A DNA stretch of 64,000 nt from Tubulanus polymorphus (Eukaryota > Nemertea > Palaeonemertea > Tubulaniformes > Tubulanidae), in the NCBI RefSeq assembly GCF_964204645.1, contig NC_134033.1, positions 248,001 through 312,000 of the forward strand, read 5' to 3'. This document shows, in pieces, positions 50,076-61,000 of the stretch; the first letter of the stretch is position 1; every line of letters begins with the position of its first letter. The notes beneath the pieces were generated by a model. It did not search any database. It was given only the letters and a program-made list of their open reading frames with translations, and was not told the DNA's origin. Position numbers and translations under genes: made by a program.

Positions 50076-51500
50076 ACTCCGTTAGAGGGCGCCACTGGAC
50101 TAACAACAACTGATAATACGTACACAAGACATAACAACGTTTTAACATCATTATTGTAATGGTTACGGCATTTGCGAACTGAACAACATTGAATTTAAAC
50201 TGCAACAATAATTCATTTCATGATAATCCACCAGGTGTCGTTAGTGTAGAGGCAGCAGACGGATATAGGTCACTACAACCCGCGCCACTGACGCAGTGCG
50301 CTGTTTCAATTACATTCAATATTTATGAAGGACATCACAACAAAATCGGTAATTTTTAGCAAATGCATACTTTCGTCGAATTGTATTCAAACTGTAAATA
50401 GAATTTCAAAAAATTAATCTACAAAAATTAACCTTTAAAATCGTTAACTTTTTAATGAGTAAGCATGAATTCAAAATAATAGTCATTTGTAGCTAAACTA
50501 GATTTTTTTTTAGTAAGTTTTAAAAATCTTTTGTCAAAAACTCGTAACGTTTGTGAGGTAAGGATTACTTTATTTAGATAAGATATGATTCAACAAGGAA
50601 GCGCGCAATAATTGTCAATGTAAATACAGTATTATGTACACACAGACCTCTGATAAATCATCGTGAACATTACAACTGGTGCTGAGACTATCAAAGATCC
50701 AACATTAATAAGATGAGAAAGTCGCATTCATTGCATCTCTCACTTGCCGCAAACTCTTGACGTTTTTTGGGATATATTCGCACTATAATCATGTTTGCGG
50801 GAGCAGCATATCGACCTAGTAACCAAGAGACATATTTTCGAAATTAGTTAAGGATTTAGTTAAAGACGCATCGATATAGTTTGGAATATCAGCAATTGGT
50901 TAAAATTTGACAAATAAAAGAAGGCAACATATAACGATATTCGGTAACTTTTAGTAGCAAATAACAACAGCTTTCTTTAACTCTCGTCATATTGGATAAA
51001 CCTATAATGTCACCAGATGGCGTGTCAGTCGGGCACGATTTAGTTTGTGGTTTAGATTAGTTGATCTCGAGCACTATTGGATTATTTTTCCTTTTCAATT
51101 CAGTAGAGGCGCTAATGATGATTGCGCAGAAATTATTTCCGACCGGCACACGCCATCTGGTTACTTCATAGTGTTATTTATCCTATCCTTGATGGCGTGA
51201 GTTGATGAGTATGAGTACCTGAAGGGCCTCAGAGTTCATATATCAGAGAACCCTCAATAACTGGAAGCACCACAAGAGAAAGTTAAGATAGGAAACTGCA
51301 CCCTTTCTCCGTAGCGCGTGAGGAACGGAAGGGCCATGCGTAAAGACGATAGTACGGTCGATACTCGAGTACTGCGGTTTATAATCAAGAGTTCAACAGA
51401 TAACGGGATTGCGCAACGTCACGTGATCTTTATTATCCAATAACAAGCTGTGGACGTGCAACACTTACCGCGCATGCGTGTAAAACGCCCTAAACTTGAC
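50076..51500. other. 3' flank of receptor 1, no gene seen
   Basis: AT-rich sequence. AATAAA at about 50933 could polyadenylate receptor 1. Two CTCF-like motifs face each other at 51011-51022 and 51161-51172. Confidence 0.5.
51011..51172. promoter_or_regulatory. convergent pair of CTCF-like motifs
   Basis: CACCAGATGGCG on the plus strand at 51011-51022 and its inverted form CGCCATCTGGTT at 51161-51172, about 300-500 bp upstream of the putative receptor 2 promoter. They match the bilaterian CTCF core CCASYAGRKGGC. Assignment is by motif only. Confidence 0.35.
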
Positions 51501-51594
51501 GGCCAGTTTTTGCGATCGCTGGGTGTTATCGCCTATAGCTGAACGTTAAGAGACAAGAAGAGATCTAGAGAGACAGATAGAAATAATTAACAAG
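51480..51594 (+). promoter_or_regulatory. possible promoter and 5' UTR exon of receptor 2
   Basis: A GC-richer stretch ends in a strong donor AATTAACAAG|GTGAGTAG (exon end 51594). An acceptor-like ATATATTTCAAG lies at about 54991, 18 bases before the receptor 2 ATG. This fits a noncoding first exon and a 3.4-kb first intron. Confidence 0.4.
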
Positions 51595-51780
51595 GTGAGT
51601 AGTCGAATAAAACACTTTACTCCGTGTTTACTGTAGATAAATGAAGAAGAATCACAATTCGAGTTTTATATATGATATAGTTTATTATTTTGAAACCACG
51701 AAGTTTCGACTGTTGACTATTAACAGCCATCATCGGGTGGAATCACCAGAAACAATAAACATAGCGTATTAACTTTACAG

Positions 51781-51896
51781 GATCCAGATCCACAGTTGTG
51801 AGGTAAGATTTGACTCTGAGTTAAAACATTGAAATTTGATTTTTAACTCAGAATTATCTCTTAACTCACAACTAGGGAACCGGGTCCCAGACAAAA
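51781..51896. mobile_element. fold-back element
   Basis: Starts CCAGATCCACAGTTGTGAGG and ends TTAACTCACAACTAGGGAAC. The arms are inverted copies and the centre carries TTGACTCTGAGTTAAA and TTTTTAACTCAGAA. Same family as 17886-17975. Confidence 0.65.
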
Positions 51897-52406
51897 ACGG
51901 TGTCAGAATTAAGATAAACCGAACAATATAAACAGTTCAAAATGAATATAAATTATGTAACTATGTGAAGTGGACTGAAGTGGATGTGGAATAGCAGAGT
52001 GACACATAGTGACATTAACCAAAATCTAGTAGAGAGTTGATATGTCTGGAAAATAATTGGTTATGTGGAGAAAAACCAATATTTAGATTGGTAAAAGTTG
52101 GATTTCAAAAGTTTACAAATTAGGGCTGATTCCACTATGCGTCTCTTATGAATATCTTCACAATGATAAATGAGTTGAGAATTTTAAAAGTCAAATTGAT
52201 GGCGGTAACAATTCGAATTGTGGGATTTCTTCAATTGATTAACAAAGTATTTTGATGAATTTTCTGATCTTGATGTGTATATAATTATGTGATATTCACC
52301 GATGTAAGTTAGGCCTATAAAGTTACCCCTGTTGTACTGGGCCAGAGTCTGACGTGTGACCTTAACCCGCCTTATAGAATGCTTGTGGAACTGGTTCTGT
52401 CCGTGG

Positions 52407-52642
52407 ATCCATAAAATGTTACTCGATATTTTCTATACTGTGATTTTGCTGTTTTATTTTACTTCCATCTATAAGTTTTGATAATCTCTGAGCGAATGAT
52501 GTATTTTTAATATAATTCTAACTCTTGAGACTGAATGTCTGTGATATTCTCAGATCATCGCTAAATAGTAACCGGACACTTCATTCCTAGACTATTAATT
52601 TATTTTCTGTCAGATAACGATTATTTTTTGTTGTACTTTTCA
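52407..52642. repeat. dispersed 236-bp repeat, copy 1
   Basis: Near-identical to 60359-60597 (ATAAAATGTTACTCGATATT to TTGTTGTACTTTTC), differing at only a few bases. The second copy sits directly after receptor 2 exon 8. Confidence 0.9.
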
Positions 52643-53119
52643 TCAATGCTTTTCTTATTTTCATTTTGGTTTTATTCAGGACAATATTACGATTAATAAA
52701 TCCTATTTCCACCGGAAGCCATATCGAATTGGTTTATTCCACATTTAAAAAAAATGTCGCCATATTCAGTAAGAAGTTTTCACAAATCTTCCAATTTCTG
52801 CATATATAATATGTGATAGCCCAATAACGGGGTCGGTTTTGACTTTTGAATTTTTAAGGCTCTGAAATGCAATTTATGCACATTTGGCATCAAATCTATC
52901 CATCAACTAAATATGGTATTATGACTTTTTAAAGGAAATGTATTTCATATGGAAAATTGATATTGTGTAAATAACAAAAAACAACTCGGTGCAAATACGA
53001 AATTATATATTATATAGGCGTACATGTGATGGAATTAGTGAATCAGGCTTATCTCCCTGTACAAACCGCGTCAACGCTTTACGAGATTGCGTGAAATCTT
53101 TTTTAAACGACACACATTT

Positions 53120-54265
53120 GAACAGTGTCACTGATGTGACTAATATTGCTTGACCGATAGTAACAGCTTTTCATCAAGAAATAAAGGTATAAAAAATGGT
53201 TACATCTTGATGGAAGGAATTCATGGAAAATATCACGTACAGTGAAAACAACCGGTTCAAACTGGTTTTGTAGCTTAAATTTAATCGTTTCAAAATCGAT
53301 TTTATCGTTTAAATGATATAATGAACAAACATAAAACGTCTTAAGGTCATTGTAGAAAGTTATCAAAATCAGTTGTTTATGAGCTGAGATATCGCAGTCA
53401 CAGTAAAAAAAAAGCCGACTGATTGAACTGTGGTCGGTCAAAGTCACGCGAATTTGAGTGTACATGTCTGGTAGGTGCCTGGTTATACTAGGATTACAGA
53501 TACTATCCAAACTACGAAATAGAAATAGTGAGACAACCACACACAATACAAATAACATCATTTATATATATATATATATATATATAGAACGCTGTGAACA
53601 CGGGAGTCAACTACATCAAAACTTATTTCCTTATATTTATATATCCCTTGTGAAGCAACGCATAGTAAAAACGTCACGCGTCAAACACTGTTTTCAGATA
53701 TCTATCTTATCTACAAATTCAAACAACAAGAAAATATACGGCATAAATTACGTGCGAACTAAAATATCATTCTGATAACAACACATGACTAATACACAGG
53801 CTTCGCAATATACTATACAATAAAGAAATTGGAGACAAAATGACAACAACCGAACCTGATAATCAATGCTATAACGTGCAGAATATGTCAATCATGTGAC
53901 TAATATTACTTGACCGATAGTAACAGCTATTCATCAAGAAATAAAGGTATAAAAAATGGTTATAAATTGATGCAAGGAATTCATGGAAAATATCACGCGC
54001 TGTGAAAACAACCGGTTCAATCTGGTTTTGTAGCTTAAATTTAATCGTATTAAAATCGGTTTTGTCGTTTAAATGATATAATGAACAAAACATAAAGTAA
54101 GGTCAATGATTTGACTAATATTTTTAACAGCTTTTCTTCAAGAAATAAAGATATAATACATAAGATAAAAGATATTCATGGAAAAGATCACGTAAAGCTA
54201 AAAGAACCGGTTTAAACTGGTAACCGTTTTTATATCTTATCAAAATTGAATATTTATGAGCTGAG
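53120..54265. repeat. three diverging direct repeats of about 200 bp
   Basis: Copies at about 53130-53345, 53894-54100 and a shorter, more diverged one at 54100-54265 share GACTAATATT, CATCAAGAAATAAAGGTATA, GGAATTCATGGAAAATATCA and CAACCGGTTCAA. The minus-strand open frames over the first two are not recognisable proteins. Confidence 0.85.
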
Positions 54266-55008
54266 ATATCAGAGTTAAACACAGTCAAAAAAACCGCCTG
54301 ACTGAACTATGGACTGAACTCTGGAATTTGAGGTGTCTGGGTGGTTTGGTGATGATCTCCGTGGAGACAACCACTGCCAGGGCTGGGTGAAGGCAGAAAG
54401 GTGACAATTTCTAATGGTGTTTATTTCAGCTCGTCTATTGCAATGACTTTGCACTAAAATAAAATGCTATCGGCGAATATCAGCGAATATTCGCTAAGCT
54501 ACTGTTGAAACAGCTGTAAGAAGTTTAATTTCAAACACGCATTATCATCTTTAACTGGCGTTCACTTGAATATTCCGACAATAGTTTTTCCCCAAGTCGA
54601 TAAGCTCGATTAATATAAGACGCGTTCATGTTATTCTCAAAATCAGCAAAAATAACAATCTTTTCATTCCGAGTTGTTTTTATCACGTAACACGTTGATT
54701 AGCTAAATGAACAAGCGCATCAGGGCAAAATTAAATGCAATATCTCAACATACCGTACACAAATCCAGGTCTACCAACCTCATTCCGAAAAATCAACTTC
54801 AATTATACTTAATTGAATAATTAATTAATCTTAAATCTCAAGATAAAAGATATTTTCCTGTACAAAAATGTGTCCCCAAGTTGATAACAGTGTTTCTAAT
54901 GGAAACGAGAGGTAAGGCGGGGTTTAATGTAGACCTTTAAAAATGCTAAATTCGATTTCAATGATAAAAATTATGGAAACATATATTTCAAGGTATCACG
55001 TTGATGTA

Positions 55009-58000
55009 ATGAAGATGAAGAACTGGACCTGTTTGTTAATTCTACTGCTGACAATCAAGTTTTATTCAGAAGCTGCATCGGTACGAAATAAGAGAAATAC
55101 CGGTGAGTTTAAATGATGTGTCTATACTGGTATCAACCATCACTAGGCGGTTACCAGAATTCAATTTCAATTTTGAAAAAACTGCTCAAGGCATCTGGAC
55201 AGTGTGAATGTATTACCGGGTACAAGAATATTACGTATATTGTGTATTTGATATTTCAGCACCTGATGGAGTTGTACTGGACAGTGTGAATGTATTACCG
55301 GGTACAAGAATATTACGTATATTGTGTATTTGATATTTCAGCACCTGATGGAGTTGTACTGGACAGTGTGAATGTATTACCGGGTACAAGAATATTACGT
55401 ATATTGTGTATTTGATATTTCAGCACCTGATGGAGCTGTACTGGACAGTGTGAATGTATTACCGGGTACAAGAATATTACGTATATTGTGTATTTGATAT
55501 TTCAGCACCTGATGGAGTTGTACTGGACAGTGTGAATGTATTACCGGTTACAAGAATATTACGTATATTGTGTATTTGATATTTCAGCACGTGATGTAGT
55601 TGTACTGGACAGTGTGAATGTATTACCGGGTACAAGAATATTACGTATATTGTGTATTTGATATTTCAGCACCTGATGGAGTTGTACTGGTCAGTGTGAA
55701 TGTATTACCGGGTACAAGAATATTACGTATATCGTGTATTTGATATTTCAGCACCTGATGGAGTTGTACTGGTCAGTGTGAATGTATTACCGGGTACAAG
55801 AATATTACGTATATTGTGTATTTGATATTTCAGCACCTGATGGAGTTGTACTGGTCAGTGTGAATGTATTACCGGGTACAAGAATATTACGTATATTGTG
55901 TATTTGATATTTCAGCACCTGATGGAGTTGTACTGGTCAGTGTGAATGTATTACCGGGTACAAGAATATTACGTATATTGTGTATTTGATATTTCAGCAC
56001 CTGATGGAGTTGTACTGGACAGTGTGAATGTATTACCGGGTACACGTGTATTACTGTCGCAGGAAGGCAAAAATGTTAGTATTACCTGTAAACAGAGCAG
56101 CTCTACAGCGACTGGTGTAGAATTCCAGCTACAAGTGAACAGTGGAGCAGGAGGGGCCTGGACTCCAATACCGCTCGGTGTATCGAAGTTGTGGAAAATT
56201 TTACCTGAGGCTGGTAAAATGTATAAATGTGTGGCCACTAATTCAGCCGGAAGGAAAGAAAGTAAAATCTACCAATCAGATGTAATCAGTGAGTATAGCG
56301 GGAACCTCGTAAATCAGTTTGTCATTAGATAATCATTTTTTTCTTCAAAATTCGACTGAACCTAATTTAAATATTGCGGAAAGAAAATATGATGAAATAG
56401 ATTACTGTCTTAGCTGAATTTCCGTCATATATACTTGCAAAAACCTGTGGAAACAACAGCAAGGCCTGGTTCCACAGTTGTGAGGTAAAGAGTTAACTCC
56501 GAGTTAAAGTTAGTTCATTTTCAGTGTTTTAATTAAGACTCTTTTAACTTAAGTCAAATTCCACAATTTCCACAATTTCGACTTAAGTCAGTTTCCACAA
56601 CTGTGGAACTGGATCATGAGTTTTAAACCAGAAGTCAAATTTTACAATTTCTTTTATACATGTATGAATATTATCAAAAATTCATAAAGAGGATTTATCT
56701 TAGATATGATGCGTTATGTGATATCTCTAGAACCCAGTGATACCATGTGGGATCTCGGTAGAATTAGATTTAGCCTGTGCCCTCTACTGGGGCGGTAAAC
56801 TGGTTACAGATCCTATAGTTACCGTAGAGAACAATGCTAATAAATGAGAAAAAAATACGTTCCTCAGCTACGAGTATTTATTACACTCCAACCATTTCCA
56901 CGGTATATGGAGGAAAAAATAGTATTCAGAATTATTTACAAAACAGAAAATAAAATCAACTTGAACCGAAACAAACTTTATTCTTAACGTTGTATTTACG
57001 ATTTATACTATTGGAGGGATTTCACATCTAGACCTAATTTGATAAATTTATTCAGATTTAAAGTTGAATTTTTTAATCCAAGGTTCCTAAAAGGGTTTAA
57101 ATTTAAGTAAATTTTACGAGATTCGGTGAGTTACTAATATGAAATACGCCACGCAATCGATAGAAACTGGAACTATGATTGTGCTGGGGTTGCAATGTTA
57201 ACTATTTGTAAATACACTTGTTACGGACCCAAAAATCTGAGGTCAAAATATAAACACAATCGACCTGATTACAGAGGAATTCAAACATTTCCCGTCCACC
57301 ACCAATTATAGTATGATTTTCTTTATAGGTATAAACATAAATGAAAACCCGTGTAAGATGGCTCAATTCCAATCGCTGACTTGTACTTGTAAAGCCATTA
57401 GTAAAATCGGTAATCCAAACATAACAGTTAAATGGTTTGCTGATGGATTTTCTGAAGGTGAAACTGATTTTTATGAGATTACTAAAAAACATGACGTAAA
57501 TACTCCGCTAAAAGATGGAGTTATCAACAGGATTCAGAAAGATTTTCGTCTCTTGATGCACGCGACATTGACTCAATGTCGTTTGTGGGAGTATAATGGG
57601 ATAAAACTACTGGAACCACCTCACAATCAAATACAACATCAAACTCCAATGGATGTTACGTGTAAGTTGAATAAACATTGTTTTGTATTTGTTGCCCTGA
57701 GCATAGGACATTCTATTGTTAATACCACAGTTAGAGATTTAGGAGTTACTTGGATAACACTTTTACAACGACGGCTGATCGTCTCTGAGTTTCTTTCGTT
57801 TCGATATTTGGTCGCAATGAATAAATTTGCTTGTATTTATTTGCTTTGTGAAAATTTTCGAAAATCAATGAACAAATGTTTTTCGAAAATCAATGAACAA
57901 ATGTTGTTGACGTGATAAGGTTCTAGACTGATCAGTAAAATTGTGAAAAGAAATTAAATAATATATACATATAATCAATGATAAATCAAATCAATAATGA

Positions 58001-61000
58001 TTAAATATGTAACAAATTCTATCCATTAAATACATTTACATCTTTTTCTTTCAGATTTTCCTGTTGAAATTCTGACGAACGATAATTATACGGGAAAACC
58101 TGACATTAGAACACCAGGAGAAATTGTAGAATATACTTGTAGAACAGTTGAAGGGAGGCCCGATCCTACAGTGATATACCAGCAGAAGAGAAAAGGTTCT
58201 GAACAATGGCAGCCAATTCCTGATCCACAACCTCTTAAAGTACCTCACAAAGGGGGTTTTAACACGACCTACAAGTTTAAAGCTGATTTCAAACTGCACA
58301 ATGGAACCTCATTTCGATGCGCTGTAAAGGAGAACCTTACGTTTCCAGAACCTCAGCAATTCAATCCAATCATCGTTTATTGTAAGTAACAGATTTATTT
58401 TTCTGAAATATCTTCCATAGAAATTGGCTTTGGGTTTGAGCGATGGTACAAACCTCTTGTCGTAGTAGATCTATGATCTACCCTGAACATGTCACGATGA
58501 CATCAGGTTCGAATCCCTCCCGATGGATGATGGGTCTACTATGTCAGGGTTTCAGAAACCTTAAAAACTTTTAACTTTTGCTTTTATCAGATTTTGCACC
58601 AGATTTCAAGAAAGACGGTGAAAATGAAACACACGCGGCGTATATTGTAACAGTTAATAGTAACCTATTGACTCAACAAGTTACATGTGACCCTCCAGCT
58701 GTCGTTCAGAAACTATCAAACTCTCAGTGGAATATAACCATACCTATCCTAAACAGTATGGTAACTGACTATAGAGGGCGCTGTTTGGCTGACGGTATTA
58801 ATGAAAGGGCCATTTATGTCGCTCGTTATCATAACGCCGGTCCAACTGATAAACCAGGTAAGATTCCGGGTCAGAACTGGATAAGTTTTATCTGAATCTG
58901 AACAACTGCTCGAAGTCATCTCCTCTTGACCTGATGAATTGCTTCAGTCGTCATCGGAAAATTAATTATATTCAACTGAGGTCATCTCTATTTTTTGAGT
59001 TTCAAGATATTTGTGATTTAATTGACTAAGTGTAACCTATGTGTTAAAAAGTCTTATCTGAACTAGAATTCAGATCAGTTATTTTTTTCATTTTATCACG
59101 TGTCACATTTGAAATGTACCACATATATTTGATATATGCAATATTCAAAATGCTGTAACTTCTATTTAGACGCCAGTTAACCCCTGAACACGTGTTTGTT
59201 ATTTCAATTGCTGATTTATTGAAATTGTAGTTGTCGATGGATGGAATGGAATAAAAGTGGCTGGTGTTGTAATCGGTATATTGATATTACTGATTCTGAT
59301 TGTACTGTTTATTCTGTGGCGTCGTGGCTGCTGTAAGTTTTACATAAAACCATCATTTAATCTGAAGAAAACAATAATTTAACCATGAACGAAGTCAAAA
59401 CGGAACGTGATATTCCTAAATGAACAGTAGTAGAATTGATATTGAAACAAGCAGTATTTCTGATTTTAGACACTTGGGACTTTAGTCCCAGCGGGCTATC
59501 GCGTTCATTTGTCGCCCGTCCACCCGTCCGTTCGTAGACAGAATCCAGTAATTTTTGAAGACGCTGTTTTACACATATTTCAAGTTTTCGAGGGAAATTT
59601 TGAAGACGCTTTTATTATCTTGATCATATGTATTTGTATCCCCCCAGGGCCCATCAGCATAAGAAAAAAAGGGTCAAATGGACACAAGATGACCGTCCTG
59701 TGACTTTTTTGTGCCCAAAAATGTCATCTGGTTTGTAATTTTTCATTTAAATTTGTGCTGGCTATTCTGTGGATTGGAATCTTCAATAGCTGGTACAGGT
59801 ATTTTTCATCAGCCAATTATGACGCAATTGGCGGCCATCTTGGTGTCATTAGTACTCATTCGTAGGTGGGAAAAAGTTTTTCCACATTATATTGATACCT
59901 AAGCGTATTTTGTTCCAACAATCAATTGCAAAATTGTAACTCATGTCATCGTCTATGATTGTGGTGAGTTTCAAGGTCATAAGTTATTCTATACGGTTAC
60001 CAGGGGGCGTTGAATATCGAAATTGTTAGGTTGTTGAGCATTTGAAACCACTTTCCAAGCAAATGGTGTCCCTGAACCCCTAGTTTAATTTACAGTCACG
60101 TGTTTGGATCCGAAACCTAAAGATGTGATTGAATTGTTGCGTTGGACAAGTGAAACCTGGTATGAAAAAGGTAAGATTCTCTCACATGATTTACTGCACA
60201 TATTCTCAGATATCGGTTTGATAATTTTAGGTGTTTTTTTTTTCTTTGCAGATCATGAAAATTGGGTGAAAACACGTGACCGACCGCAGCCAGGTATTTA
60301 TAGAATTATCAACCTTTTGATACTTAAAGATATTTTAATTAAACGAAGTTCATTAGTAAATCCATATAAAATGTTACTCGATATTTTCTATACTGTGATT
60401 TTGCTGTTTTATTTTACTTCCATCTATAAGTTTTGATAATCTCTGAGCGAATGATGTATTTTTAATATAATTCTAACTCTTGAGACTGAATGTCTGTGAT
60501 ATTCTCAGATCATCGCTAAACAGTAATCGGACACTTCATTCCTAGACTATTCATTTATTTTCTGTCAGATAACGATTATTTTTTGTTGTACTTTTCTTCT
60601 CATCAGATCTCATCCACTGATGCAATCAATCATGCAATGTTGCTCATAATTCGAAATCATATCAAATAGATAATTATCCATTTAAAAACATAACAGAATT
60701 ATAAGATCAGTTAATTATCACATATAAATTCGGCGGCCATCTTAGAGTCATCAGTCCTCGCTCATAAGTGAAAGAGTTTTTTTGAGGAAAATATCAACAG
60801 GTTTTTAATTTATAGTCTTGATATAAGATTATTATTAGCACTTTAAGAGGATACGTCTCCTCACGTGAAATTGAGTTATCCGGTTGTCTATTCTAGCCAC
60901 CAGGGGGAGTTGATTATTGAATCATATACGAATTATTTATTGGGATATTTTATCACAATCAATCGCAAACTTATAATTGTTGTGATTTTAATTTTTTGCT

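Noticed and set aside
53103-53561. 152-codon minus-strand frame
   Set aside because: Spans one copy of a three-copy noncoding direct repeat; the frame is broken in the other copies and shows no domain.
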